From contig DFBJ01000013.1 of NCBI GenBank assembly GCA_002366565.1, forward strand, positions 558,001-622,000: a DNA stretch of 64,000 nt, written 5' to 3'. The DNA is from Bacteriovoracaceae bacterium UBA3083. GTDB taxonomy: Bacteria > Bdellovibrionota > Bacteriovoracia > Bacteriovoracales > Bacteriovoracaceae. The position numbers and the translations under genes were made by a program. Every line of letters begins with the position of its first letter. The stretch's first letter is position 1. This document shows, one piece after another, positions 26,085-34,647 of the stretch. The notes beneath the pieces were generated by a model, which saw only the letters and a list, made by a program, of their open reading frames with translations, searched no databases and was not told the DNA's origin.

Positions 26085-27313
26085 TATACCTTCCAACGAA
26101 ACTGAATTGTTTCCCAAGAGTGACACTGAGGACAGCGCCAAAAAATTTCATCAGAGTTATATCCACATTCATTGCAATAATGTTTTGTTAATGACTGGTG
26201 GAAACTATTTAAAAAATCTTTAGTATACTTAACAACCTCAGTACTTTTATCAAGGTCAATCAATAACTTAATATATTCACTATAAATAGCTTGAGAAGTG
26301 TGAGGGTGATTCTTAACCCAAGGCTCCATAATAGCGTATGCTTTTTCTAATAAGTTTCTTGATTTTAAAAGTCTTACCTTAGATAGAATAACTGATGGAG
26401 AGCTTAAAAATTCAGAATCATCAAGTTCTAGAAAGTAGTCTCTAAGCATACTAAGTCTTGTACTATATTGCTCTTGCTCAGCCTCTGCCCCTTTAAACCC
26501 TTCTTCTAATGATTCAAAAATAAAGGAAGCGTACATTGGGTGCTCTTTCAAAAGCTCTAGTAATGAAAACTTTGCTTGCTCCAAGTTCCCATCATGAAGC
26601 TGGACTCTAAGCCTTAATATTTTTGCAGAAACAGAAGGAGCAAATCTAAATGCATCTTCCAAGTCTTCTCTACTCTTAGCAAACTCACCTTTCTCAAAGT
26701 AAATCTTTGCTTTCTGAACAAGGATATGTGAAATCGTTTCTGCTTGGTTATTATGACCAACCTTAGAGAGCATAATTCTATAATGATATGCCTGATCCCA
26801 ATCTTCTACATCTTCATAGATTCTACAAAGTGATTGAATAACTTCAAATTGATCTCTATTTATTTTAAGAACATCTTTATATGTTTCAACAGCTTTATCA
26901 ACAAATCCACCTTTATCAAAATCGACAGCAAGCTCTTTTAGTGCTCTTAACCTGTGTGACTCTGAGATGTTTTCTCTAGCAATAAGAGATCTATGAATGC
27001 TAATTGCTTTCTCTATTTCACCATTACTTCTAAAAAGACCGCCAAGAGCAAAGTATGTTTCAATAGTTTCTCTATTGATATCTACAGCATTTAAAATTTC
27101 TTTAATCGCTAAGTCTTTATTTCCTGATATTAAATATTGGGTAGCATTTAAAAAGACTTTAGATTGTGCTTCAAATATAGAGTTTCTATATCTTTTTGAT
27201 AATTTAACCCCTGTATCTTTCTCAACAAGGTAATGAAAAAAGAGAACGATCATTATAACTACTGCAACAATAGCTAAAAGATATTCCTGAATCCACTCTA
27301 AATATAATTCCAA
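26084..27313 (-). CDS. lapB: LapB-like TPR protein with rubredoxin-type metal site
   Basis: 409 residues: N-terminal membrane anchor (LLAIVAVVIMIVLFFHYL), TPR repeats through most of the length (for example TYFALGGLFRSNGEIEKAISIHRSL), and a C-terminal rubredoxin-like knuckle, CNECGY and CPQCHSWE. This architecture is LapB (YciM), which regulates LPS synthesis by controlling LpxC turnover with FtsH. Its usual partner lapA is not adjacent; sppA precedes it by 9 nt. Confidence 0.87.
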   Translation of the reverse strand: MELYLEWIQEYLLAIVAVVIMIVLFFHYLVEKDTGVKLSKRYRNSIFEAQSKVFLNATQYLISGNKDLAIKEILNAVDINRETIETYFALGGLFRSNGEIEKAISIHRSLIARENISESHRLRALKELAVDFDKGGFVDKAVETYKDVLKINRDQFEVIQSLCRIYEDVEDWDQAYHYRIMLSKVGHNNQAETISHILVQKAKIYFEKGEFAKSREDLEDAFRFAPSVSAKILRLRVQLHDGNLEQAKFSLLELLKEHPMYASFIFESLEEGFKGAEAEQEQYSTRLSMLRDYFLELDDSEFLSSPSVILSKVRLLKSRNLLEKAYAIMEPWVKNHPHTSQAIYSEYIKLLIDLDKSTEVVKYTKDFLNSFHQSLTKHYCNECGYNSDEIFWRCPQCHSWETIQFRWKV

Positions 27314-27322
27314 ATTCTTATC

Positions 27323-28261
27323 CTATTTACCAAAAATCAACATAGGCATGTAATCTACCATTGTGCTTAATCTAATATTTGTAGTGGCCTGATCTAAGTT
27401 ATCAACTAAATCCCAGATTCCACTCTTTTTCTTTTTCTTTATGTATTTAAGAGCAAACTCTCCTTCAAGGTTTAACTCTTTATGGATCTCTCTCCCTGCT
27501 TTCCAAAGACCACCTAGCTCATCAACAAGTCCTAAGTCTCTTGCTTCTTCTCCAGAAAATATTTGCCCCTGTGCAAGATCGATAATTTCTTTTTTAAGTT
27601 TATCTTTTCTAGTTGCCTCTATATCTCTCATAAACTGTCTGTGAACGACCTTAATCATTCTATTCATTATATCTGACTCTTCATTCGTCATTGACCTATG
27701 AGGAGAACCTATGTCTTTATACTTTCCTGCTTTTACTGGAACTTGCTTAACTTTAAAGTACTCGTATACTTTAGATAGATCTGTAAAGTTCATGATAACT
27801 CCAATAGATCCTGTTAATGTTCCTGCTGAGGCATATATCTTTCTTGTTGCAGCTCCTAGGTAGTAACCTCCACTTGCAGCAATAGCGTCAAAGCTTGCAT
27901 ATATTGGCTTACCGGTAGACTCTTTGTTCTCAGGGTCATAGGCCTCATCTATTCTTCTAATTTCTTCGTAAATTTCTTGAGTAGGACCTACAGCTCCACC
28001 TGGAGAATTGATTCTAAGAATGATGGCCTTAACTGTACTGTCTTTCTCAGCTTTCTCAAGAAGCTCAACAGTACTTTTTGCAGACATAATTGGACCAGTG
28101 ACTTCGACGACAGCGATTTGTCCCTTTTTACTTTGAGAACCAAATACTTTTGACTCGTCATTAAATACTTTTACTGTATAAGTCGCAAAGACCATTAGAA
28201 TTATAAAGAAAAGGAATACCATTAAAAGGATTCCAATAACTGCCCTGTTTTTAGTTTGCAC
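27323..28261 (-). CDS. sppA: Signal peptide peptidase SppA (S49, short form)
   Basis: About 312 residues with GTG 28261 as start, supported by a GGAG ribosome site 7 nt upstream; the longer frame to 28402 would begin at TTG without a ribosome site and run into the divergent promoter region. An N-terminal anchor (AVIGILLMVFLFFIILMVF) precedes the S49 core: INSPGGAVGPTQEIYEEI, nucleophile serine in AASGGYYLGAA, and SAGTLTGSIGVI. It degrades cleaved signal peptides in the membrane. First gene of an operon with lapB and three unknown envelope genes. Confidence 0.92.
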   Translation of the reverse strand: MQTKNRAVIGILLMVFLFFIILMVFATYTVKVFNDESKVFGSQSKKGQIAVVEVTGPIMSAKSTVELLEKAEKDSTVKAIILRINSPGGAVGPTQEIYEEIRRIDEAYDPENKESTGKPIYASFDAIAASGGYYLGAATRKIYASAGTLTGSIGVIMNFTDLSKVYEYFKVKQVPVKAGKYKDIGSPHRSMTNEESDIMNRMIKVVHRQFMRDIEATRKDKLKKEIIDLAQGQIFSGEEARDLGLVDELGGLWKAGREIHKELNLEGEFALKYIKKKKKSGIWDLVDNLDQATTNIRLSTMVDYMPMLIFGK

Positions 28262-28403
28262 TTGAATTCTCCATCTTGGAAAAATTGTTAATTCCCTATA
28301 TCTTCCCAAAAACAATGGGTTCCGTAAACTTAACACAAAAGATTCCCTAATGTTTTTTGCTATATTGTCGATAAATAGTTGAGAAAATGAATATGGAGTC
28401 AAT

Positions 28404-28709
28404 ATGAGACAAGCAATTCTAGCAACGATTTTATTACTAGTGACTTTTGGGGCTTCTGCCGAAAGCTATCAAGCTCCAGCCCTTAAATTGGCGAGACATC
28501 CTGACCATTCCGGTCAAGTAATCAAGACAGGAAACTGGGATTCTCAATATAAAGTTGAAGAAGAAACAATGCCTGATAGAGACGTCGCATCAGAAGAAGA
28601 AGTTGAGCCAGAGGCCGATAGAAGTCCCTCTTCAGAGAGAAAGCCTTCATCGAAGATAAGAAAGCCAACGGTTGAGCCATGGCCTTACGATCCATCAGAG
28701 TCTAATTAG
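28404..28709 (+). CDS. Small secreted acidic protein of unknown function
   Basis: 101 residues. Signal peptide (MRQAILATILLLVTFGASAE) and a hydrophilic mature region, Glu/Asp-rich around residues 50-75 (ETMPDRDVASEEEVEPEADR) then Ser/Pro/Lys-rich, ending WPYDPSESN; probably intrinsically disordered. A GGAG ribosome site precedes the ATG by 5 nt. Its end overlaps the convergent rlmN stop by 4 nt. Confidence 0.65.
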   Translation: MRQAILATILLLVTFGASAESYQAPALKLARHPDHSGQVIKTGNWDSQYKVEEETMPDRDVASEEEVEPEADRSPSSERKPSSKIRKPTVEPWPYDPSESN

Positions 28710-29776
28710 TCGGCCCAAAGATTTAGTTTATCGTGCTCACTCTTTAACTGTCCGCAAGCTGCAAGAATATCAGTACCTTTTGTAATTCTTGTTGTACAAA
28801 TATACCCTCTTCTAATTAATTCATCTTGAAACCATTTAATTTTTTCATCACTTGGTCTCTTGAACTTAGATTCAGGATATTCATTGAATGGAATTAAATT
28901 AACTTTTGAGACACCTTTATCTAAAAGGTCACTTAAACCTTCTAAGTCCTCTACTCGGTCATTTAAATCAGCAATTAGAATATACTCATATGTAATCCAT
29001 CTATGTGCCTTAAGAGGGATTTTTCTGATGGCCTCAAACAATCTTGTTAGATCATATGCCTTATTGATAGGCATTAATTCTGTCCTAATATTGTCGTGAG
29101 CTGCGTGAAGAGATATTGCAATATTCACTGGTGGAAAGTCTTCTAGCTTTTCTATCTGAGGAACAAGTCCTGAAGTAGAAAGAGTGATCTTTCTCTGGCC
29201 AAGTCCAATACCTTTATCTTCCATAAAGACTTTTGTTGCTTGTTTAACATTATTAAAGTTATGAAGAGGCTCGCCTTGTCCCATATAAACAATATTTGAA
29301 AGTCTTGCTTCTTCATCAACATTATCACGTAACCACTTTGTCACTGCTAGGTACTGCCCAACAATCTCACCAGTTGTTAGGTGTCTAGTCAGCCCCATTG
29401 TTCCGGTGTGGCAGAAAGTACACCCAATGGCACAACCTATCTGAGAAGAAACACAAAGAGTTAATCTATTATTTTTCGCTGGAATCGCAACTGCTTCAAC
29501 TGTATTTGAATCACTCATACCAACAAGAAACTTTCTTGTTCCATCGGTACTTAAGCCATTCCATACAATTTTAGGGATTGTAACGTCCATTTTCTCAATA
29601 AAATCTGCTTTGATTTTACCTGAGACATTAGACCACTTATCAAGATCAAACTCATATCGCTTAAAGATCCAGTTATAAACCTGATCTGCTGCGAACTTAG
29701 CAAAGCCATTCTCTTTTAGATACTCTCTAAGATCTTCAAGTGTTAGTGAATATAGTGAAGTTTTCTTTTCACCCAC
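28706..29776 (-). CDS. rlmN: Dual-specificity 23S rRNA A2503 / tRNA A37 methyltransferase RlmN
   Basis: 356 residues. Radical-SAM cluster motif CAIGCTFCHTG, the GQGEPLHNF motif, LSTSGLVPQIEKL and SLHAAHDNIRTELMPINK, and the C-terminal methyl-carrying cysteine in LAACGQL. All residues needed for C2 methylation are present. The start is GTG 29776. Confidence 0.95.
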   Translation of the reverse strand: MGEKKTSLYSLTLEDLREYLKENGFAKFAADQVYNWIFKRYEFDLDKWSNVSGKIKADFIEKMDVTIPKIVWNGLSTDGTRKFLVGMSDSNTVEAVAIPAKNNRLTLCVSSQIGCAIGCTFCHTGTMGLTRHLTTGEIVGQYLAVTKWLRDNVDEEARLSNIVYMGQGEPLHNFNNVKQATKVFMEDKGIGLGQRKITLSTSGLVPQIEKLEDFPPVNIAISLHAAHDNIRTELMPINKAYDLTRLFEAIRKIPLKAHRWITYEYILIADLNDRVEDLEGLSDLLDKGVSKVNLIPFNEYPESKFKRPSDEKIKWFQDELIRRGYICTTRITKGTDILAACGQLKSEHDKLNLWAD

Positions 29777-29852
29777 GCTGTTTCCCCAGAATAATTGATT
29801 AAGGGGAATACATAACTCTTATTAAGGGTTTACACAAGAGTTCAGGCAAAGA

Positions 29853-30530
29853 TTACACTCGTAAATTTAGCAGAACCCCACGTGCCTTAATAACTTTTAT
29901 CTCAACAGTCGGGTCAGAAAGCTTTTTCCTCATATTTGAGATATGAGTGTCTATTGTGTGATGTTCAACCTCATCACTTCTCCACACATTCTGAGCAATC
30001 TGATCTTTAGTTAGGATTTTTCCAACATTCTTCCATAGAGTGAAGAGAATCTTATATTCCGTAGGTGTTAGATCAACCAATGTACCATTAGTTTCAACCC
30101 TTTGAGAGTCAATAATCAATCTAGTAGCCCCATGCCTATAAACAGTAGATGTTTCTTTTCTTAGTCTACTAATTCTATTCTTAACTCTAGCGAGAAGCTC
30201 TCTAGAAAGAACTGGCTTTAAGATATAATCATCTGCTCCAAGTTCAAGGCCTTCAACTTTTGTCTCAACTTTCGCAATACTTGAAAGAAACATTACGGCA
30301 GTTGTTGATAAGTCTGTCGATCTTGAAATTTCTTTGAAAACATCAAATCCAGTCATTACTGGCATATTAATATCAAGCAAGACAGCATCAAACTTTTCGG
30401 ACTTGAGAGTCTCAATTCCTTCTAATGCGTTATTTTCTGAAACAACCTCAAATTCTTTACTCAGAACTTCTGAAATCGTGTCCAACATATCTTGTTCATC
30501 ATCTAGTAAAAATATTCTCTTTTTATTCAT
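29853..30530 (-). CDS. OmpR-family response regulator
   Basis: 225 residues. The receiver is canonical: acidic pair in FLLDDEQD, phosphoacceptor Asp in VLLDINMPVMTG, Thr/Ser switch in MFLSSIAK, Lys in DDYILKPVLSRELL. The C-terminal winged helix is complete (LTPTEYKILFTLWKN; IDTHISNMRKKLSDP; VIKARGVLL). No histidine kinase is adjacent. No ribosome site is seen and a good promoter ends 6 nt before the ATG, so the transcript may be leaderless. Confidence 0.9.
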   Translation of the reverse strand: MNKKRIFLLDDEQDMLDTISEVLSKEFEVVSENNALEGIETLKSEKFDAVLLDINMPVMTGFDVFKEISRSTDLSTTAVMFLSSIAKVETKVEGLELGADDYILKPVLSRELLARVKNRISRLRKETSTVYRHGATRLIIDSQRVETNGTLVDLTPTEYKILFTLWKNVGKILTKDQIAQNVWRSDEVEHHTIDTHISNMRKKLSDPTVEIKVIKARGVLLNLRV

Positions 30531-30536
30531 ATAGGA

Positions 30537-30565
30537 ATTACACCAAGTTAAGTGACTTTTCGCAA
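30537..30565 (-). promoter_or_regulatory. Promoter of the response regulator, predicted leaderless start
   Basis: Minus strand TTGCGA (30560-30565), 17-nt spacer, TGTAAT (30537-30542). The -10 is 6 nt from the ATG, so transcription would begin at or next to the start codon. Confidence 0.55.
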
Positions 30566-30592
30566 GTGTAAAAATTCATTATTTAAAATACC

Positions 30593-30610
30593 TTAAACTT
30601 TCGTTAAACT
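30593..30610 (+). promoter_or_regulatory. Pho-box-like direct repeat upstream of the EEP gene
   Basis: TTAAACT occurs twice, at 30593-30599 and 30604-30610, with a 4-nt spacer (11-bp period). That is the half-site geometry used by PhoB/PhoP-type OmpR-family dimers. It lies 28 nt before the secreted nuclease/phosphatase gene and beside an OmpR-family regulator gene. Confidence 0.35.
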
Positions 30611-30637
30611 ATTCACTAGAAAACATCTAGGAACTTT

Positions 30638-31465
30638 ATGAAATTCAATATATTAGTCATTATCGCTCTGCTCTGCACAACACCTAATGCTAACGCCTGG
30701 CTCGGTGTTCAAGTACCAGAAGATGAAAATGTTCTAAAATCTTTTGGGTCAGCAAAAAGTACCATTATAGAAAAAGAGACTATTAATCTCTTCGTCTGGA
30801 ATATGTACAAGGGAAATAAGGAAAGCTGGAAATACCAATTCAAATCTCAAGTTCCGTATTACGACTTCTTCCTACTACAAGAAATGTTAACAACACCTGA
30901 AGTCTTGGATATATTTTCAAATACTGAAAATTTAGATTTTACTACTGCAACTTCATTTCTCTATACAAAAAATAACCAAAGAACTGGGGTCGCAACAGGA
31001 TCAAAGTATCACCCTAACTGGAAAAAGTTTCTTCGCAGTAAAAAGAGAGAGCCTGTACTCTTAACACCAAAAATGACTCTTTTTACAAAGTACTCTATAA
31101 GTGGAAGTGATAACGAATTATTAGTCGTCAATATTCATGCAATTAACTTTGTCTCCTCAACAGCTCTTCAATCTCAACTGCTAGACGCTTCAGAGATTAT
31201 TAAATCACACCAAGGACCAGTAATTTTTGCTGGGGATTTCAATACATGGACACCAGAGAAGCAGAAGTTTTTAAGAGAGATTACAGAAGACTCAGGAATG
31301 ACTGAGGTGACATTCAAAAATGATACTAGAATAAAGATGTTTGGCTTTATTCTAGATTTTATATTTGTAAGAGACTTAGAGATATTAGACTCAAATGTAC
31401 ATGAAGATCTTAATGGATCTGACCATAATGCAATAAGCGCAAAGCTAAAAATCCTTAAACAGTAG
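30638..31465 (+). CDS. Secreted endonuclease/exonuclease/phosphatase (EEP) family protein
   Basis: 275 residues with a signal peptide (LVIIALLCTTPNANA). The EEP fold motifs are present in order: LFVWNMYKG (N), FFLLQEM (Glu), VNIHAINF, VIFAGDFNTW (D-x-N), and GSDHNAISAKL (D-H). It is predicted periplasmic or secreted; substrate could be nucleic acid or a phosphoester lipid. It resembles the YafD-like branch. It converges on the next regulator gene with an 11-nt overlap. Confidence 0.82.
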   Translation: MKFNILVIIALLCTTPNANAWLGVQVPEDENVLKSFGSAKSTIIEKETINLFVWNMYKGNKESWKYQFKSQVPYYDFFLLQEMLTTPEVLDIFSNTENLDFTTATSFLYTKNNQRTGVATGSKYHPNWKKFLRSKKREPVLLTPKMTLFTKYSISGSDNELLVVNIHAINFVSSTALQSQLLDASEIIKSHQGPVIFAGDFNTWTPEKQKFLREITEDSGMTEVTFKNDTRIKMFGFILDFIFVRDLEILDSNVHEDLNGSDHNAISAKLKILKQ

Positions 31466-32150
31466 CTTCAGAATACTCTCTAATTAGACTTATTCCTCTT
31501 CCTTTTGTTGCTTTAATGGAATATTTAAACTCAGTTATTTTCTTCCTTAAATTACAAATATGGGTATCTATAGACTTAGATTTCCCATAAGCTCCACCAG
31601 GCCAAAGAGAACTTATAAGAGATTCTTTTGAATGAAGACGGTTAGGGTTTCGAACGAGAGTTAATAAGACCTTAAACTCTATTGGTGTTAGACTTTTATC
31701 CTCACCATCAATGTAAGCTTTTTGATCACTTATATTTAAAACAAGGTTTTCAACCTTGAGTTCAAGAGCACTAGGCTTTCTATATTTTCGAACTTTATTT
31801 TCTAGCCTTGCATTAAGCTCAGCCGTTGATACAGGTCTAGTTATAAAGTCATCAATACCATACTCAAAGGCCTTAACTCTATTCTCAACGCTATCTTCTC
31901 CAGAGAATAGAATAACTCCCACTTGAAGCTTATCGATAACGATTAGCAAGTCATTTAAAAACTCAAAGAAATCACCCTCACGAGCGTAGTCGTCAATCAA
32001 TATGAGGTCTACGTTTTGATTTTTCGAAAGAGTACTTATTAAGAGCTCTCTGTCATTGTAATATGTTGCTTTAAACTTATCTGAAATAACTCTTTGAAAC
32101 TTGATGTGATTCTCTATCTTCTCATCAAAGTAAATAATTTTAGCGCGCAT
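31455..32150 (-). CDS. OmpR-family regulator with partly degenerate receiver
   Basis: 231 residues from ATG 32150 (an AGGGA ribosome site precedes it; an upstream in-frame start at 32195 adds 15 residues without homology value). Acidic residues follow strand 1 (IYFDEKIEN) and a DD pair ends strand 3 (LILIDDYAREG), but the conserved Lys reads Arg (DFITRPVS). The winged helix is intact (LTPIEFKVLLTLVRN; IDTHICNLRKKIT; ATKGRGISL). It is similar in build to the regulator at 29853, suggesting an old duplication. Confidence 0.82.
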   Translation of the reverse strand: MRAKIIYFDEKIENHIKFQRVISDKFKATYYNDRELLISTLSKNQNVDLILIDDYAREGDFFEFLNDLLIVIDKLQVGVILFSGEDSVENRVKAFEYGIDDFITRPVSTAELNARLENKVRKYRKPSALELKVENLVLNISDQKAYIDGEDKSLTPIEFKVLLTLVRNPNRLHSKESLISSLWPGGAYGKSKSIDTHICNLRKKITEFKYSIKATKGRGISLIREYSEATV

Positions 32151-32279
32151 AACATCCCTGTCTTTGAGTGACTTTTCTAAGTAAAAATATATCAAAGATT
32201 TGGAATATTATAAGCTAGAGGAACCTCAATTTTTCTTGATGATTCCTATCAGAACAGGGAATTAACTATGAACAGTAGC

Positions 32280-32687
32280 TTATTTTCTATCGAATACTTT
32301 CTGAAAAAATGACTTCTTTTGGGTAACTGATATATTTTCAATCAGGTTTCCATCGTTATGTAGAGACTCTAATAGATCACTTACTTTTGAAGACTCTTCT
32401 ATTATAGAGTTGAACTCATCCATAGAAAGTAATCCAATATATGGAAGCTTCAATTCATCACAAATATAAAAGCAAAACTTCGTAATATCATCAACACTTT
32501 CAAATGGTCCTAGACCAATTTCATCAACAGGGTTTTCAACATCATAGTCGTAACAAAACTTTTCTAGTAAATCAGGCTTAATTGCTCCTTCACTAGTAAG
32601 AACATGAAGCAAGTAATATGACCCTTTTGAATAGTTAAGATCATTTGCAGGATTTTTAAATCTATATATTGCTATTAACTTATCCAT
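32280..32687 (-). CDS. Protein of unknown function downstream of the GH-like gene
   Basis: 135 residues, no recognised family, no signal peptide or membrane span. Acidic overall, with a Lys/Phe-rich end (TQKKSFFQKVFDRK). It begins 8 nt after the stop of the GH-like gene and is very likely cotranscribed with it. Confidence 0.5.
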   Translation of the reverse strand: MDKLIAIYRFKNPANDLNYSKGSYYLLHVLTSEGAIKPDLLEKFCYDYDVENPVDEIGLGPFESVDDITKFCFYICDELKLPYIGLLSMDEFNSIIEESSKVSDLLESLHNDGNLIENISVTQKKSFFQKVFDRK

Positions 32688-32695
32688 ATATTCAC

Positions 32696-34456
32696 CTAAG
32701 AGAAGACACCAAAATCAATAGAGAAAGAACCATCAGGTAATAACTCTCCTTGAATTTCATGCGGAAGTGTTGATAAATCACAGTTAAACTCGTCTATGAT
32801 TTTTAATAATGCAAAGTTCTTTGCAAACTTAAACTTTACTTTTTTCTTATAGCTTGTTGGATTGTAAATACTAAGTCTTCTCACTTCTTCGTAGTTTAAT
32901 TCATTCACTGAAGAACCTCTTGTTCGCCAGAAAATCTCTATATTTTCAGAAGTTTCAATACTCATATGCTGTATTTCGAAAGTACTAATTAATTTTTTCC
33001 AAAAGTTTACTCTATCGTTTTCTCCACGTGAGAGTAGCTTCTCTCCGTTAAAAACAATAAGTTTTCCTTCTCCAAGCTGAGCATAAGTAACTTCAGTTAG
33101 AAAGTTTACTTTCTCAACTTCTAAGTTATTCTCTAAAAAGAAAGATTCAAGTCTTCTAACGAGACCTACTTCTAGACCAGAGTTATCTAAAATAATCTTT
33201 CCGCCATTCATAAATATTTTCAGAATAGTTTTAAAGTCACTTTCTATTAACTCTCCACCTTGAACAAAGAAGTACTGCTCAAGCACGCTGTGACCCTCCT
33301 TCCATTCAAATAACTTTTTATCTAGGTAAGAAAAACAACTATAGAAATCATCCGAAAGAGAACTAGTTAGTCCCAAATCGTTCCATATCTTAGAACTTTC
33401 ATCAATACGTACAAGGTTGAATATATTTAGAGTTTTAAATTGAACAGACTCTGACTCATAAACATCATCTTCAGATAACTTCTGATTTAAGAAAGTTGCT
33501 TCAACCATTTCAGAAAGCTGGCGCCCTAAGACTCCCTTCTTCTTTCTGTAAGGAAGAAGGATTGATGAAGGAATAACACCTCTTGAAATACTCTTTGATA
33601 TGTCTTTTGAATACTTAGAGTTAAGGTCATTTCCACTCATTCTATTTAAAAGATCTTCTAGAGATCCTCCAAGAAATGAAAATTTTAAAACACCTTCCCA
33701 GTTAGCTCCAACCCCAGCACTTAGAGACTCCAAATACAGTGAAGTAATTGTTTCAGAAAATTCTTTTTTTACTAAGAACTCTTCTTCAATAGAATTAATG
33801 CCCTGAAATTCAGAGCTATCTTTCTGCGCTCTTGCCTTTAAGAAACGGCTAAATGCTTGTTCAAAAACTTTTGAGTAATCATCAAGGTAACTAATATATT
33901 CATCATTCTCTAAACTTCCACATACATATCCGTAGACGTCAGAAGATATTCCGCTCTTAGAAATATATTGTCCAAATTTAGTACAAAATTTCGAATAGGC
34001 TTGAAAAACTCTTGGATCATAAAAAGAATAGAGCTTATTAATATTCTCTTCATTATCAATAATTCCGTAGGCCATCCCCTCTTTGTTTAAAGCAATAGAC
34101 CTTGCAAGAAGATGAGGGATACCACCATTTGCTAAAAATGGAACAGGTGTCAGAGGCATAAGAAAAGTAATTTCTTTTCCTAGCTCACATGCAATATCGA
34201 ATAATTTTTTTAAATCAGTTTCTGGCTTTGTTTCAGCAAAATCATAATTGTCACCAGTATCAGAATGAAAGGACCAATTCACTGGGACTAATATTTTATC
34301 ACCTTTACTAAACTCTTCTAATTTAGTTTTCCAAAGAGATGACGAAGTTTTCCAATAGAGAAACCAATTCTCTCCTGGGAATACTGCATCTGCATCTCTT
34401 GTCACAGGTGTCGTAAGACTCAATGAATACCTCGTGTCTGCACTAATTTCTTCCAT
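32696..34456 (-). CDS. GH35/GH42-like (beta-galactosidase superfamily) protein, catalytic status uncertain
   Basis: 586 residues. The N-terminal ~250 residues look like a TIM barrel of the GH35/GH42 type: VPVNWSFHSDTGDNYDFAE recalls the W..HEP..G.YDF motif, then LFDIACELGKEITFLMPLTP and GGIPHLLA, and SLENDEYISY occupies the place of the N-E-Y catalytic motif. The HE of the first motif is HS, and the usual arrangement of catalytic glutamates is altered. The C-terminal 300 residues include a region like a GATase-type domain. No signal peptide, so cytoplasmic. I regard the fold as probable and the activity as open. Confidence 0.55.
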   Translation of the reverse strand: MEEISADTRYSLSLTTPVTRDADAVFPGENWFLYWKTSSSLWKTKLEEFSKGDKILVPVNWSFHSDTGDNYDFAETKPETDLKKLFDIACELGKEITFLMPLTPVPFLANGGIPHLLARSIALNKEGMAYGIIDNEENINKLYSFYDPRVFQAYSKFCTKFGQYISKSGISSDVYGYVCGSLENDEYISYLDDYSKVFEQAFSRFLKARAQKDSSEFQGINSIEEEFLVKKEFSETITSLYLESLSAGVGANWEGVLKFSFLGGSLEDLLNRMSGNDLNSKYSKDISKSISRGVIPSSILLPYRKKKGVLGRQLSEMVEATFLNQKLSEDDVYESESVQFKTLNIFNLVRIDESSKIWNDLGLTSSLSDDFYSCFSYLDKKLFEWKEGHSVLEQYFFVQGGELIESDFKTILKIFMNGGKIILDNSGLEVGLVRRLESFFLENNLEVEKVNFLTEVTYAQLGEGKLIVFNGEKLLSRGENDRVNFWKKLISTFEIQHMSIETSENIEIFWRTRGSSVNELNYEEVRRLSIYNPTSYKKKVKFKFAKNFALLKIIDEFNCDLSTLPHEIQGELLPDGSFSIDFGVFS

Positions 34457-34647
34457 GATGTTTCCTTAAACCCTTAAAATTCTATCAATTTGTTTAAAAT
34501 GATGTAAAGCATCTTTTATATAGAATTTGGAGAAGGGCCAAAGACTTGTCAGACTTCAAAACGATTTGATATAAAAGTCGCGTCAATTTCACAATAAGTC
34601 ATTGAAGATACTCAATAAATAGACCTTATATTCAAAAGGATTGTTAA

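Noticed and set aside
32696..32720. Small overlap-free gap between the GH-like and 135-residue genes as a promoter
   Set aside because: The 8-nt gap is too small for a promoter; a single transcript is more likely.
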